64,000 nucleotides of DNA from Afipia felis ATCC 53690. GTDB lineage: Bacteria; Pseudomonadota; Alphaproteobacteria; Rhizobiales; Xanthobacteraceae. The translations under genes were made by a program, and so were the position numbers. Shown piece by piece: positions 31,080 to 41,397 of this stretch; within the stretch, counting starts at the first letter, position 1, and every line of letters starts with the position of its first letter. The DNA lies in assembly GCF_000314735.2 (NCBI RefSeq), contig NZ_KB375270.1, positions 3,348,001 through 3,412,000 of the forward strand. Direction: 5' to 3'. The notes under the pieces were generated by a model. The model saw nothing but the letters and a program-made list of their open reading frames with translations, was not told the origin of the DNA and made no database searches.

Positions 31080-31496
31080 TCAGGTGATCCAGATTTTCTC
31101 GCGCAGCGCCTGCGTAAATCTTACGGCCTCCGCCGGATCGTAAGGCGCGGCCGCCACCAAGCCCCAGACCGGTCGCGGCCACGCGGCGTCGCTGGTCCGG
31201 CGCGCGATGATGTGGACATGCAGTTGCGGCACGACATTCCCGAGCGCGGCGACATTGAGCTTGTCCGGCTTGGTGATCTCCTTCAGCGCACGCGAGACAC
31301 GATTGATCTCGGTGGTGAGTTGCGCCTGTTCGACCTCATTGAGATCGATCAGGTCGGAAGCCCCTGCACGGCGCGGCACCAGCAGCAGCCACGGGTAGTT
31401 GGAATCCTTGATGATGAGGAGGCGAGACAGCGGCAGGTCGCCGACTTCAAGCGTGTCCTTTGCGAGTTGGTGGTGAAGCGACCACGATGACGACAT
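31080..31496 (-). CDS. HIT-family nucleotide hydrolase/transferase
   Basis: A 138-residue protein with the histidine triad near the end of the conserved core: NVVPQLHVHIIARR. GAGG lies 5 nt before the ATG at 31496; the frame extends upstream into the SRP RNA, which is certainly not coding. HIT proteins hydrolyse nucleoside phosphoramidates or dinucleoside polyphosphates. This one is of the single-domain bacterial type, and its substrate is unknown. Confidence 0.88.
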   Translation of the reverse strand: MSSSWSLHHQLAKDTLEVGDLPLSRLLIIKDSNYPWLLLVPRRAGASDLIDLNEVEQAQLTTEINRVSRALKEITKPDKLNVAALGNVVPQLHVHIIARRTSDAAWPRPVWGLVAAAPYDPAEAVRFTQALREKIWIT

Positions 31497-31682
31497 GCGG
31501 GCCTCGAAATTGATTCTGCAATGTGACCACTCTATCAGGCGGAAGCGCGGACGTGGGGAACCCTGTATCCGTCGGAATGCGCATCCGGTGCCTCCCTGAG
31601 TGTGTCCTGGCGTCCGTGTAAAGCGGTAAAACGGCCGATGCCTTGCTTGCTTTCCCTTCGGTTTGGCCCCAAATAGGCGTCG

Positions 31683-31777
31683 GGAGATTGGCGGTGGACG
31701 AGCCACTCGCCAACCGGGTCAGGTCCGGAAGGAAGCAGCCCTAACGAGGTCCGGATCGGGTCGCTCGTCAGTCTCCT
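31683..31777 (+). ncRNA. ffs: Signal recognition particle RNA (4.5S type)
   Basis: The conserved SRP tetraloop and asymmetric-loop core is present: GGGTCAGGTCCGGAAGGAAG followed by CAGCCCTAACG, with the matching strand GGTCCGGATCGGGTCGCTCG. The terminal helix is closed by GGAGA at the 5' end and TCTCC at the 3' end. It is the short bacterial form without an Alu domain and binds Ffh. The exact ends are estimated from the helix. It lies just upstream of dnaX, a common arrangement in alphaproteobacteria. Confidence 0.92.
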
Positions 31778-31873
31778 ACCTCTTTTCATGCCGGGGCCGG
31801 CGCGATGCTGGTCGACTGCCCGCCGTTTCGCGTGGCAGAGCGGCGCGCCCGATGAACCAATGCGGATCGTTCG

Positions 31874-33748
31874 ATGCCCGATTCCGACCTCCCAGGCCTG
31901 AGTGCGGGCGATCAAGCGGGCCTTGGCCTCGCCGATACGGGAGCGGCTGGGACCGCAAGCGCATCCGGCTACCGCGTTCTGGCGCGCAAATATCGTCCTT
32001 CGAATTTCAACGATCTGATCGGCCAGGAGGCAATGGTCCGCACCGTTTCGAATGCGTTCGAGACCGGACGCATTCCGCAGGCCTGGATTCTCACCGGGGT
32101 GCGCGGCGTCGGCAAGACCACGACCGCGCGCATCCTGGCGCGCGCGCTGAACTACGAACTGCCCGATGGCTCGGTGAAGGGGCCGACCATCGCCATGCCG
32201 ACGCCCGGCGTCCACTGTCAGGCGATCATGGAGAGCCGTCACATCGACGTGCTCGAAATGGACGCGGCTTCGCACACCGGCATCGACGACGTGCGCCAGA
32301 TCACCGACGGCGTGCGTTATGCGCCGTCGAGCGCGCGCTACAAGGTCTACATCATCGACGAAGTCCACATGCTGTCGGAGAAGGCGTTCAACGCCTTCCT
32401 CAAGACGCTGGAGGAGCCGCCGGAGCACGCCAAGTTCGTGTTCGCGACCACTGAAATTCGCAAAGTGCCGGTGACGGTGCTGTCGCGCTGCCAGCGCTTC
32501 GATCTGCGCCGTGTCGATGCCGACGTGCTGATGTCCCATCTCGGCAACATCGTAACGCGCGAAGGCGTCGAGGCGGAGCCCGAGGCGCTGGGGCTGATCG
32601 CGCGCGCGGCCGAAGGCTCGGTGCGCGATTCGCTGTCGCTGCTCGATCAGGCGATCGCGCATGCGGCGGGTCTCGTGCGTGCCGAAGATGTGCGGCAGAT
32701 GCTCGGCCTCGCCGATCGCACGCGCGTAATCGATCTGTTCGAACATCTTGCCAAGGGCGACATCGCCAGCGCCTTTGCCGAATTCCGCGAACAGTACGAC
32801 ACCGGCGCCGATCCGGTCGTGGTGCTGAGCGATCTCGCCGAATTCGTGAATTTCGTCACACGCGTGAAGGTGGTGCCCGCGACGGCGGATAACGTCGCGC
32901 TCGGCGAAGCGGAACGCACGCGCGGCCGCGAGTTCGCCACCAAGCTCTCGATGCGCGTGCTGTCGCGGATGTGGCAGATGCTGCTCAAGGGCATTGCTGA
33001 AGTGCAGAATGCCACGCGCCCACAGGCCGCCGCCGAAATGGTGCTGGTCCGCATCGCCTATGTCGCGGACCTGCCGACGCCGGATGAAGCGATCAAGATG
33101 ATCGGTGAGGGCGGAGGTGCACCGGCTGCGTCGTCGGCTGTTTCCAGCGGGGGTGCTGCGCCTCGCTCGCTTGTGCCATCCGCGCTAGCTGATCGGAACG
33201 CGGCGCCGCGTGGAATTGTATCGCCTGTGATGGGCTTAGCTGGTGCACGCACGGGCAACGAGACAATGGCTCGGCAGCAACCGCGACCCGTGGAAGTCGC
33301 AGCGACGCAGGCGGCACCGACATTGCGGCTGTCGAGTTACCCCGAAATCGTCGCGCTCGCCAGCGAGAAACGTGATATTGCGCTCAAGGCCGCGCTGGAG
33401 GCTGACCTGCGGTTGGTGCGCATGGAAGACGGCAGGCTCGAGATTGCACTCGAGCGCAGCGCCGCGCGCTCGGTGGTCAACGATCTGCAGCGCAAGCTTG
33501 AACAATGGACCGGCCGCCGCTGGGCGGTGATCGTCTCCAACGAGGAAGGCCAGCCGACGCTGCGCGCGCAGGCGCGGGAGCAAAAGGATAAACTGACCGA
33601 GGACGTACAGGCTGATCCGCGCGTGCAGGCGGTGATGGCGGCGTTCCCTGGCACCCAGGTGGTTGATGTGCGGCGTCTCGCGCCGGAGCCGCCGCCGGCG
33701 GTCATGCCCATCGAGGACGACGCCGATGGTGACGATGATGATCTCTGA
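31874..33748 (+). CDS. dnaX: DNA polymerase III subunit gamma/tau
   Basis: Clamp-loader ATPase of 624 residues. Walker A GVRGVGKTTTAR, Walker B YIIDEVHMLS, the SRC sensor VTVLSRCQRFDLR and a long tau-type C-terminus are present. The zinc-binding cysteines usual in domain I are nearly all gone: the region reads LNYELPDGSVKGPT...GVHCQAI with one Cys instead of four. No A-rich slippage site for making a shorter gamma form was seen. It forms an operon with ybaB and recR. Confidence 0.96.
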   Translation: MPDSDLPGLSAGDQAGLGLADTGAAGTASASGYRVLARKYRPSNFNDLIGQEAMVRTVSNAFETGRIPQAWILTGVRGVGKTTTARILARALNYELPDGSVKGPTIAMPTPGVHCQAIMESRHIDVLEMDAASHTGIDDVRQITDGVRYAPSSARYKVYIIDEVHMLSEKAFNAFLKTLEEPPEHAKFVFATTEIRKVPVTVLSRCQRFDLRRVDADVLMSHLGNIVTREGVEAEPEALGLIARAAEGSVRDSLSLLDQAIAHAAGLVRAEDVRQMLGLADRTRVIDLFEHLAKGDIASAFAEFREQYDTGADPVVVLSDLAEFVNFVTRVKVVPATADNVALGEAERTRGREFATKLSMRVLSRMWQMLLKGIAEVQNATRPQAAAEMVLVRIAYVADLPTPDEAIKMIGEGGGAPAASSAVSSGGAAPRSLVPSALADRNAAPRGIVSPVMGLAGARTGNETMARQQPRPVEVAATQAAPTLRLSSYPEIVALASEKRDIALKAALEADLRLVRMEDGRLEIALERSAARSVVNDLQRKLEQWTGRRWAVIVSNEEGQPTLRAQAREQKDKLTEDVQADPRVQAVMAAFPGTQVVDVRRLAPEPPPAVMPIEDDADGDDDDL

Positions 33749-33768
33749 GATTGTGAGAAGGACAATGA

Positions 33769-34086
33769 ATGGCTGATTTTCTCGGCATGATGAAGCAGGC
33801 CGCCCAGCTTCAGTCGAAAATGAAGGAAATGCAGGAGCAGCTCGATCTGATCGAGGTCGAGGGCTCGGCTGGGGGCAACATGGTCACCGTGCGCATGACC
33901 GCGAAGATGGAACTGAAGTCTGTGTCTATCGATCCCTCGCTGATGAAGGCCGAGGAGCGCGAGGTGCTGGAGGATCTTCTCGTCGCAGCCCAGAACGACG
34001 CGCGCCGCAAGGCGGAAGAGGCGATGCAGGAGCGGATGCAAGCCATCACCGGCGGCCTCAACATTCCGGGGTTGGGCCTCGGCTGA
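33769..34086 (+). CDS. ybaB: YbaB/EbfC nucleoid-associated protein
   Basis: A 105-residue DNA-binding protein. [20 protein letters not shown] starts the coiled-coil, and [13 protein letters not shown] ends the chain, as in the family. It is in the classic dnaX-ybaB-recR order, with a 20-bp gap before it and 1 bp after it. Confidence 0.95.
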   Translation: MADFLGMMKQAAQLQSKMKEMQEQLDLIEVEGSAGGNMVTVRMTAKMELKSVSIDPSLMKAEEREVLEDLLVAAQNDARRKAEEAMQERMQAITGGLNIPGLGLG

Positions 34087-34087
34087 C

Positions 34088-34693
34088 ATGGCCTCCACGG
34101 TTGCCGGACCCGAGATCGAGCGGCTGATCCAGTTGCTGGCGCGGCTGCCGGGCCTTGGCCCGCGTTCGGCGCGGCGTGCGGCGCTGCATCTCATCAAGAA
34201 GCGCGAAGCGCTGATGGCACCCCTTACCAGCGCGCTGCAGGTCGCGATCGAGCGCATTCAGGTGTGCAGCACCTGCGGCAATATCGACACGCAGAATCCG
34301 TGCACGATCTGCACCGATCCGCGCCGCGATCCGTCGATCATCGTCGTGGTTGCCGATGTCGCCGATCTCTGGGCGCTGGAGCGGGCGCATGCGACGCAGG
34401 GCCGTTATCATGTGCTGGGCGCGACATTGTCACCGCTCGATGGCATTGGACCGCAGGATCTCACCATCGACGCGCTGGTGACGCGCGCGCAGGCTTCGGA
34501 CGTGACGGAGATCATTCTCGCCCTTAATGCCACGGTCGATGGCCAGACCACGGCGCATTACGTCACCGATCTGTTGCAGGACGCCGGCGTCAAGGTGACG
34601 CGGCTGGCGCATGGTGTGCCGGTTGGCGGCGAACTCGACTATCTCGATGAGGGCACGCTGTCGGCGGCAATGCGCCAGCGCACGTTGTTCTGA
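34088..34693 (+). CDS. recR: Recombination protein RecR
   Basis: Component of RecFOR gap repair, 201 residues. A helix-hairpin-helix ([20 protein letters not shown]), a four-cysteine zinc finger ([16 protein letters not shown]) and a Toprim domain ([31 protein letters not shown]) are present. It begins 1 nt after ybaB and ends 3 nt before the convergent ampG stop. Confidence 0.97.
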   Translation: MASTVAGPEIERLIQLLARLPGLGPRSARRAALHLIKKREALMAPLTSALQVAIERIQVCSTCGNIDTQNPCTICTDPRRDPSIIVVVADVADLWALERAHATQGRYHVLGATLSPLDGIGPQDLTIDALVTRAQASDVTEIILALNATVDGQTTAHYVTDLLQDAGVKVTRLAHGVPVGGELDYLDEGTLSAAMRQRTLF

Positions 34694-34696
34694 CAC

Positions 34697-36052
34697 TCAG
34701 GGTTTCATCGGTGCGGTCAACGTCTCGAAGTGTCCGCGCGCCTGCAGCCACGCCAGCAACATGAAGCTCGGCACCGCCACCACCATGCAGATCGCGAAGA
34801 ACCATGCCCAGCCCGTGGCTGCCGCGACATAGCCCGCACCCGATGACAGGTAGGTGCGGCCGATCGCGGCCAGCGCGGTGAGCAGCGCGTATTGGGTCGC
34901 GGTGTGCGCGGGATTGCGGCACAGCGCGGAGAGATAGGCGACGAAGATCACGGTGCCGACAGCGCTGGTGAAATTCTCGGCGGTGATGGCAACCGCCAGG
35001 GCATAATGGTTGATGCCGACGAGGGCGAGCCATGAGAACGACAGATTGGCGATGGCTTGCAGCATGCCGCCGATCCACAGGCTTGCGACAAGCGAGTAGC
35101 GGCTGGCGAGAAAGCCGCCGGCGAATCCGCCGAGCAGCGTGGCGGCGAGGCCCAATCCTTTCACGATGGCGGCGTAATCGTTGCGGGTGAAGCCGAGATC
35201 GATGACGAAGGGCGCCGTCATGGTGCCGGAAAAGGCATCGGTGAACTTGAACAATACCACGAAGGCGAGAATGGCCCACGCATCCTTGTAGCGGGCGAAC
35301 TCGGTGAATGCGCCTGCTGCGGCGTGGACTATGCGCCCGAATGCGCGCTCGGTACTGGCCTCGGCCTTGCGCGAGGCTTCCGGCTCTGTCGCAAAGAGCG
35401 CCGTGACAATACCGATGACGACGAGCGCCGCCATCGCGACATAACCCCACTGCCATGCGGCATGGCGAACGAAGCCCAACGCTTCGAATCCGCTGACAAG
35501 AAACAGAGCGCCTGCTGTCGAGAGCAGCATGCCGACGCGATAGGCCGCGACATAGGAGGCCATGCCCGCGGCCTGTTCGTTTTCCGGCAGGCTTTCGACA
35601 CGGAAGGCGTCGATCACGATGTCCTGCGTCGCGGAGGCCGCCGCGACGAAGAGTGCTGCGAGCGCGACGCCAAGCGGTTTGGTCGGATCGCTCACGGCCA
35701 GCAGCACGATCGCGATCATCAGCACCAATTGGGAAAAGATCAGCCACGCCCGCCGCCGCCCGAGCAGGCGGGTCAGGATCGGCACATGCAGCGCATCGAC
35801 CAGCGGTGCCCAGAAGAACTTGATGGTGTAGGGTGTGCCGACCAGCGCGAACAACCCGATGGTCTTGAGATCGACACCGGCTTCGCGCATCCACACCAGA
35901 AGTGTCGAGCCCGACAGCGCCAGCGGCAGGCCGGACGAGAAGCCGAGGAACAGCACGACCAGCACGCGCGGCTGCAGATAGACCGCAAGCGCGTCGCGCC
36001 ACGAAGCACGGGTGGTAATGGAGGTTTTCTCGACGCTCTCGGGAGATGTCAT
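34697..36052 (-). CDS. ampG: AmpG-like muropeptide permease
   Basis: MFS-type inner-membrane carrier of 451 residues. The AmpG family signatures LFLGFSSGLPLALSGSTLLV, LKTIGLFALVGTPYTIKFFW, APLVDALHVP and ATQDIVIDAFRVESLPENEQ are clear. The family imports GlcNAc-anhydroMurNAc muropeptides for wall recycling and induction of beta-lactamase. The gene is convergent with recR. No ampC or ampR gene is in the window. Confidence 0.92.
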   Translation of the reverse strand: MTSPESVEKTSITTRASWRDALAVYLQPRVLVVLFLGFSSGLPLALSGSTLLVWMREAGVDLKTIGLFALVGTPYTIKFFWAPLVDALHVPILTRLLGRRRAWLIFSQLVLMIAIVLLAVSDPTKPLGVALAALFVAAASATQDIVIDAFRVESLPENEQAAGMASYVAAYRVGMLLSTAGALFLVSGFEALGFVRHAAWQWGYVAMAALVVIGIVTALFATEPEASRKAEASTERAFGRIVHAAAGAFTEFARYKDAWAILAFVVLFKFTDAFSGTMTAPFVIDLGFTRNDYAAIVKGLGLAATLLGGFAGGFLASRYSLVASLWIGGMLQAIANLSFSWLALVGINHYALAVAITAENFTSAVGTVIFVAYLSALCRNPAHTATQYALLTALAAIGRTYLSSGAGYVAAATGWAWFFAICMVVAVPSFMLLAWLQARGHFETLTAPMKP

Positions 36053-36101
36053 GGAGAGGTGTTAGCAGATTCGCACGCCTCCCCGGGAGACGGCTGCGGA
36101 G

Positions 36102-37307
36102 CTATTCGCCCGCCTGCAGTTTCCGTGGTTGAGCCGGAAACAGGTCCGGTCCCCGGGCGCTCTCGGAACTGGCGGGAGCCTCTTCGTTCTGGCCGAAATC
36201 CAGTTCCTCGATGCGGCCTGCACGCTTCTCGATCTTGTCGGCGGAAATCAGGATCTGGCGGACGTCCTCGTTCACCTGTCCAAAGTGATTTTGCAGTTTC
36301 AGCACTCGCTCGCGCAGCCGTGCGAGATCGTCCGACATGGTCATGACCTCGGTGCGGATCTGGCCCGCCGCGTCGCGCATCCGCGCGTCCTTCATGATCT
36401 GCTGCATCACTTGAATCGCGAGCATCAAGAGCGAGGGCGACACCAGCACGACGCGAGCGCGATAGGCCTTTTGCACCACGTCATCGAAACCGTCATGAAT
36501 CTCCGCATAGACGGATTCGGAAGGCACGAACATCAAGGCCGTGTCCTGCGTTTCGCCCGGGACAAGATATTTGTCGGCGATGTCGGCGACGTGCTTCATC
36601 ACGTCCTGTCGCAGGCGCTGCGAGGCGAACTTGCGCTCGTCGTCGCTTTTGGCCTCGCGCAGAGCCGTCACAGCCTCGAGCGGGAATTTGGCGTCAATGC
36701 ACAGCGGCCGCTGATCGGGCAGAAACACTACGCAGTCCGGGCGCTTGTTGTTGGTCAGCGTATGCTGGAACGCGAACGAGCCCTTCGGCAGGCCGTCCTG
36801 CACGATGGCTTCCATGCGCGCCTGGCCGAACGCGCCACGCGCCTGCTTGTTGGCGAGCACGTCGCGCAGCGTCGTCACCTGCGTGGTGAGGTCGGTGAGG
36901 TTCTTGTGCGCGCTGTCGATGATGCCGAGGCGTTCGTGCAGCACGCGCAAACTGTCCATGGTGTTGCGGGTGGTCTGCTCCATCGACTGGCCGACGCGAT
37001 GCGTCACCGAATCCAGCCGCTCGTTCACCGCACGCGCCATCTCTGCCTGCCGCCCGACGAGCGCCTGTCCCATTTCATGCACGCGGCCCGCGGCTTCGTT
37101 CTGGGTACGCAGCACTTCGCTCAAGCGCTCCTCCAGTTCGTCGGCGCGGATCGCCTGTGCCATGGCGAGCGCGGCGTTCTTGCTCCCCGAGCGGGAGATG
37201 ATGAGGGCGATGATTGCAAGCAGCACAAGCGCCAGCACGCCGAAGGCAAGCAGGGCTGCACCAGTGCGGACGGGGACGTCACCGATGGAAAACAAAATCT
37301 CATTCAT
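36102..37307 (-). CDS. rmuC: RmuC-family DNA recombination protein
   Basis: A 401-residue protein. An N-terminal membrane helix (LLAFGVLALVLLAIIALIIS) is followed by a long coiled coil and the RmuC nuclease-like core (RPDCVVFLPDQRPLCIDAKF, MFVPSESVYAEI). The family limits inversions at short repeats, but its biochemical activity is not proven. The start is the ATG at 37307, which gives the standard N-terminus; the frame is open upstream across the def promoter. It is divergent from def. Confidence 0.92.
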   Translation of the reverse strand: MNEILFSIGDVPVRTGAALLAFGVLALVLLAIIALIISRSGSKNAALAMAQAIRADELEERLSEVLRTQNEAAGRVHEMGQALVGRQAEMARAVNERLDSVTHRVGQSMEQTTRNTMDSLRVLHERLGIIDSAHKNLTDLTTQVTTLRDVLANKQARGAFGQARMEAIVQDGLPKGSFAFQHTLTNNKRPDCVVFLPDQRPLCIDAKFPLEAVTALREAKSDDERKFASQRLRQDVMKHVADIADKYLVPGETQDTALMFVPSESVYAEIHDGFDDVVQKAYRARVVLVSPSLLMLAIQVMQQIMKDARMRDAAGQIRTEVMTMSDDLARLRERVLKLQNHFGQVNEDVRQILISADKIEKRAGRIEELDFGQNEEAPASSESARGPDLFPAQPRKLQAGE

Positions 37308-37466
37308 CGCCGCACTGTAGCGCGATTCGCTGTCGAATAGGAACGAATGGGGAACATTTATGGTTAATAATTCCTTGATGCACCGGTTTTCCGCAGCGGA
37401 AAGACAGTTGTTTTGAGGACTCAATCCCCGTTTGACCCCGGCAGGCAGTCCGATTACATCGCGGGC

Positions 37467-37982
37467 ATGGCCATTCGTGAAATCATCAGCATCCCGGACA
37501 AGCGCCTGCGCGTTGTTTCCGATCCCGTCGCAAAAATCACGCCCGAGGTGCGCGCCCTCGCCGAAGATATGTTCGAAACCATGTATGACGCGCCGGGCAT
37601 CGGCCTTGCCGCCATTCAGGTGGCGGTGCCGCTGCGGCTTATCACCATGGACCTTGCTAAGAAGGAAGGTGAGACCGAGCCGCGCGTGTTCATCAACCCG
37701 GAAATTCTGTCGAAATCGGACGATCTTTCGGTCTACGAAGAAGGCTGCCTGTCGATCCCTGAATATTACGAGGAAGTCGAGCGGGCAGCATCGGTGCGCG
37801 TGCGCTTCATGGACCTCGACGGCAAGGTGCATGAGGAAGATGCGGAAGGGCTTTATGCCACCTGCATCCAGCATGAGATCGACCATCTCAACGGCGTTCT
37901 GTTCATCGACTATCTGTCCAAGCTCAAGCGCGACCGCGTGATGAAGAAGTTCACCAAGGCCGCGAAGCTCGCGGCCAAGTAA
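37467..37982 (+). CDS. def: Peptide deformylase
   Basis: Fe/Zn enzyme of 171 residues that removes the N-formyl group from new proteins. All three motifs are present: [16 protein letters not shown] and HEIDHLNG. The ATG at 37467 fits the family start ([15 protein letters not shown]). It is followed by fmt (11 bp) and truA in one operon. A small TTTCCGC/GCGGAAA hairpin lies upstream. Confidence 0.97.
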   Translation: MAIREIISIPDKRLRVVSDPVAKITPEVRALAEDMFETMYDAPGIGLAAIQVAVPLRLITMDLAKKEGETEPRVFINPEILSKSDDLSVYEEGCLSIPEYYEEVERAASVRVRFMDLDGKVHEEDAEGLYATCIQHEIDHLNGVLFIDYLSKLKRDRVMKKFTKAAKLAAK

Positions 37983-37993
37983 CAGCGAGCACC

Positions 37994-38926
37994 ATGCCGC
38001 TTCGTCTGATCTTCATGGGCACGCCGGACTTCGCGGTGCCGACGCTGCGCGCATTGCACGCGCACGGCCATGACATCGCGGCGGTCTATACCCGCGCGGC
38101 GAAGCCTGCCGGGCGCGGCATGAAACTGCAGCCGACGCCGGTGGAGCAGGCGGCGCGCGACCTCGGCCTTTCCGTATTGACGCCCTCAACGCTGAAGACG
38201 CCGGAAGCGGAAGCCGAGTTTCGCGCCCACAATGCCGCGGCTGCCGTCGTCGTCGCCTACGGCATGATCCTGCCTGCAAACATTCTCGACGCCGTGCCGC
38301 GCGGTTGCTTCAACCTGCATGCCTCGCTGCTACCGCGCTGGAGAGGCGCTGCGCCGATCCAGCGCGCAATCATGACCGGCGATGCTGAATCCGGTGCCAT
38401 GGTCATGAAGATGGATGTCGGTCTTGATACCGGCGACGTCGCGATGACGGATCGCCTGCTCATCACTGACGATATGACGGCGCAGGATCTGCATGACGCG
38501 CTGGCGCCGCGCGGCGCCGATCTCATGGTGCGGGCGATTGCCGCGCTGGAGCAGGGCCGTCTCGATCTCACGCCGCAAGATGACGCTGGCGTCACTTATG
38601 CCGCCAAGATCGGCAAGGCTGAGGCGAAGATCGACTGGACGAAGCCCGCGCACGAGGTGCTGCGCCACGTCCACGGCCTGTCGCCATTTCCCGGCGCGTG
38701 GTTCGAGGTGGACATCGACGGCGCGCCTGTCCGCATCAAGGTGCTTCGTTGCGAACTCGCGCAAGGGGCGGGCAAGCCGGGCGCGTTGCTTGACGACCGG
38801 CTGACGATCGCCTGCGGGAGCGGCGCGATCCGTCTTCTTCAGGTGCAGCGCGCGGGCAAGCAGCCGATGACCGCGCCGGATTTCCTGCGCGGCACGCCGC
38901 TCGCGCCGCCGCTGAGTGTGGTTTGA
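37994..38926 (+). CDS. fmt: Methionyl-tRNA formyltransferase
   Basis: Formylates initiator Met-tRNA using 10-formyl-THF. The 310-residue product has the N-terminal [19 protein letters not shown], the catalytic block [20 protein letters not shown] and the C-terminal OB-like domain (SPFPGAWFE). It overlaps truA by 1 nt (TGATG), a sign of translational coupling. Confidence 0.97.
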   Translation: MPLRLIFMGTPDFAVPTLRALHAHGHDIAAVYTRAAKPAGRGMKLQPTPVEQAARDLGLSVLTPSTLKTPEAEAEFRAHNAAAAVVVAYGMILPANILDAVPRGCFNLHASLLPRWRGAAPIQRAIMTGDAESGAMVMKMDVGLDTGDVAMTDRLLITDDMTAQDLHDALAPRGADLMVRAIAALEQGRLDLTPQDDAGVTYAAKIGKAEAKIDWTKPAHEVLRHVHGLSPFPGAWFEVDIDGAPVRIKVLRCELAQGAGKPGALLDDRLTIACGSGAIRLLQVQRAGKQPMTAPDFLRGTPLAPPLSVV

Positions 38927-39663
38927 TGCCGCGCTACAAACTCATCATCGAATATGACGGCACGCCGTTTTGTGGCTGGCAGTATCAGGACAACGGCCCG
39001 TCAGTGCAGGGCGCGCTGGAAGATGCCGTGATGGCGATGACCGGTAGCCGCGTGCGTGTTCATGGTGCAGGTCGCACCGATGCCGGCGTGCATGCGCTCG
39101 GCCAGGTCGCGCATATTGATCTCGAGAAAACCTATCGCGCCGACCGGGTGCGCGACGCGCTGAACGCGCATCTGCGACCGCATCCCATCGGCGTGCTGTC
39201 TGCGGAGATCGTGCCGGAGACGTTCGAGGCGCGGTTCTCGGCAATGAAGCGACACTACATCTATCGCATCAGCAACCGGCGGGCGAACCTCGCGCTCGAT
39301 GTCGGGCACGCGTGGCGTGTGGCGCGTCTGCTGGACGTGGTGGCGATGCAGGAGGCCGCGCAGGTGCTGATCGGCAAGCACGATTTCACGACGTTCCGCG
39401 ACACGGAATGTCAGGCGAAGTCAGCGGAGAAGACGCTCGACCAACTCGATGTCGTGCGCGAGGGTGATGCCGTCAATATCGTCACCTCGGCGCGCTCGTT
39501 CCTGCACAGTCAGGTGCGCTCGATGGTCGGCTCGCTGGTCTGGGTCGGGCACGGGCGATGGACCGCCGCCGACATGCGGAAAGCGCTCGATGCGCGCGAC
39601 CGCGCGGCGTGCGGTCCCGTCGCGCCGCCGGATGGTCTGTATCTGGTGAGAGTAGATTACTGA
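38926..39663 (+). CDS. truA: tRNA pseudouridine synthase A
   Basis: Makes pseudouridine at positions 38-40 of tRNA anticodon arms. The 245-residue product has [12 protein letters not shown] and the catalytic aspartate in [12 protein letters not shown]. The ATG at 38926 shares its A with the fmt stop codon. Its last 7 bp overlap the convergent nucleosidase gene. Confidence 0.96.
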   Translation: MPRYKLIIEYDGTPFCGWQYQDNGPSVQGALEDAVMAMTGSRVRVHGAGRTDAGVHALGQVAHIDLEKTYRADRVRDALNAHLRPHPIGVLSAEIVPETFEARFSAMKRHYIYRISNRRANLALDVGHAWRVARLLDVVAMQEAAQVLIGKHDFTTFRDTECQAKSAEKTLDQLDVVREGDAVNIVTSARSFLHSQVRSMVGSLVWVGHGRWTAADMRKALDARDRAACGPVAPPDGLYLVRVDY

Positions 39664-40229
39664 GCGGTCTGCGCGAGCAGCGGCTTCATCGCGTCCCAGA
39701 ACAGCTCCTCGCCGTCCTTCACATTGTCTTGCCAGTGATCGGCGGCGTTGTCGTCGGCTTCATCGGTGATGAACTTGAATGCGCGCCATGGCAGCGAATG
39801 GCGCTGGCAGACATGGGCGATGGCGTAAAGCTCCATGTCGACGATGTCGATGTTATTCTCGACCAGCCACGGGTCAGTTGCGGTGACGAAGCTGTCGCCG
39901 GTGCCGCAGATCACGCCGTCCTGTCCCGACGAAAGGCGATCGATCTCCGGCGAGAACGGCGTGCGGCCGCGCGGCGCCAGCGGCATCGCCATCATGTCGC
40001 GCTGGATGACGTGCGCGACCTCGACGAGGCCGCTGTGCATCTTGTGAATCTTGCCGGCGGTGCCGTAATTGACGACAAGACGCGGGCGCAGCACCAGCAG
40101 CGCGAGCGTCGCGGCGCTTGCCGCGTTGACCTTGCCGACGCCGGTGTAGATCACCTCGATGCCTTCGGGGGCGCGGGCCTTGTCGAGTTCGTCGTCGATG
40201 GCGGTGAGAACGAGAATGTTGCCGCTCAT
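39657..40229 (-). CDS. Nucleoside phosphorylase-like protein (MTA/SAH nucleosidase family)
   Basis: A 190-residue enzyme of the PNP/UDP fold: [40 protein letters not shown], and the purine-site [12 protein letters not shown] with the catalytic acid in [16 protein letters not shown]. This is shorter than typical Pfs proteins, so the exact substrate (MTA, SAH or another nucleoside) is uncertain. It overlaps truA tail-to-tail by 7 bp and lies 10 bp after dapE. Confidence 0.82.
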   Translation of the reverse strand: MSGNILVLTAIDDELDKARAPEGIEVIYTGVGKVNAASAATLALLVLRPRLVVNYGTAGKIHKMHSGLVEVAHVIQRDMMAMPLAPRGRTPFSPEIDRLSSGQDGVICGTGDSFVTATDPWLVENNIDIVDMELYAIAHVCQRHSLPWRAFKFITDEADDNAADHWQDNVKDGEELFWDAMKPLLAQTAQ

Positions 40230-40239
40230 GCGCGCGCCC

Positions 40240-41394
40240 TCACTTGAAGTAGCGATCCAGTACGCCGCGATAGATTTTCGTCAGCGCCTCAAGATCGGCG
40301 ACCGGTGTGCGTTCGTCGATCTGGTGCATGGTCTGGCCGACGAGGCCGAATTCGAGCACCGGACAATAATGAGTGATGAAGCGCGCGTCCGATGTTCCGC
40401 CGCCGGTGTCGAGCTTCGGCGGCCGCTTGGTCACCTCTTCGATGGCGGCGACGACGAGATCGGTGAAGGGGCCGGGTTGCGTCAGGAAGGCGTCGGCGTT
40501 CGACGGCTCCCATTCGACGCGTGCGGTGGTGTGGTTGCCGGAGAGCTTTTCGACGCGTCCCTCGATCAGCGCGCGCAGCGCGTCCTGTGTGCGGCAATCG
40601 TTGTGGCGGATGTTGAAGCGCGCGCGAGCCTGCGCAGGGATCACGTTCCAGGCCGGGTTGCCGGTGTCGATCGACAGGAATTCGAGATTGGACGGCGGGA
40701 AGTGATCGGTCCCTTGATCCAGTGGATCGGCGTTCAATGCGCTGACGAGTGCTGCGATGTCCGGCAGGGGATTATGCGCGCGGTTGGGATAGGCGACATG
40801 GCCCTGCTTGCCTTCGACGATCAATGTGCCGGACAGCGATCCGCGCCGCCCGACCTTGATGCAGTCGCCGAGCGCATTGACGTTGCTCGGCTCGCCCAGC
40901 ACGCAATGATCGAACTTCTCGCCGCGCTTCGCGATCCAGTCGAGCAGCTTCACGGTGCCGTTGACGGCGGGGCCTTCTTCATCGCCGGTGATAAGAAAGG
41001 AGATCGAGCCCTTGGGCTTGCCGCCGTTCTCTTGCAGATAATCGAGCACGGCGGCGACCGAGCAGGCGATCGCGCCCTTCATGTCGACCGCGCCGCGGCC
41101 ATAGAGCACGCCGCCGTCCACCTCGCCCGCGAATGCATTGTGCGACCACGCCTTGTCGTCGCCCGGCGGCACCACGTCGGTGTGGCCAGCGAAGGTAATG
41201 TGTGGCGCGGCCGTGCCGATGCGGGCGTAGAGGTTGTCGGTGTCGTCCGCGCCCGGTTCGCTGAAGGTCAGACGGTGGGTTTCGAACCCGGCGCCCTTCA
41301 GCAGCTTTTCAAGCACGCCGAGCGCGCCTGCGTCTGCCGGCGTCACCGAAGGGCAGCGCAACAGATCGCGGGCGACGTCGAGCGCCTTGGTCAT
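40240..41394 (-). CDS. dapE: Succinyl-diaminopimelate desuccinylase
   Basis: Dinuclear zinc hydrolase of 384 residues in the succinylase branch of lysine/DAP synthesis. Metal and catalytic motifs: [43 protein letters not shown] and the late [10 protein letters not shown]. It follows dapD by 3 bp, so the two consecutive pathway enzymes are cotranscribed. Confidence 0.96.
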   Translation of the reverse strand: MTKALDVARDLLRCPSVTPADAGALGVLEKLLKGAGFETHRLTFSEPGADDTDNLYARIGTAAPHITFAGHTDVVPPGDDKAWSHNAFAGEVDGGVLYGRGAVDMKGAIACSVAAVLDYLQENGGKPKGSISFLITGDEEGPAVNGTVKLLDWIAKRGEKFDHCVLGEPSNVNALGDCIKVGRRGSLSGTLIVEGKQGHVAYPNRAHNPLPDIAALVSALNADPLDQGTDHFPPSNLEFLSIDTGNPAWNVIPAQARARFNIRHNDCRTQDALRALIEGRVEKLSGNHTTARVEWEPSNADAFLTQPGPFTDLVVAAIEEVTKRPPKLDTGGGTSDARFITHYCPVLEFGLVGQTMHQIDERTPVADLEALTKIYRGVLDRYFK

Positions 41395-41397
41395 TTG

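Noticed and set aside
31874-33748. Programmed frameshift site in dnaX
   Set aside because: No A-rich heptamer slippery sequence followed by a stem-loop was found; a shorter gamma form is not supported.
34590-36002. A 470-codon frame on the minus strand in another phase of ampG
   Set aside because: Arg/His-rich composition with no domain; ampG in the neighbouring phase is complete and recognisable.
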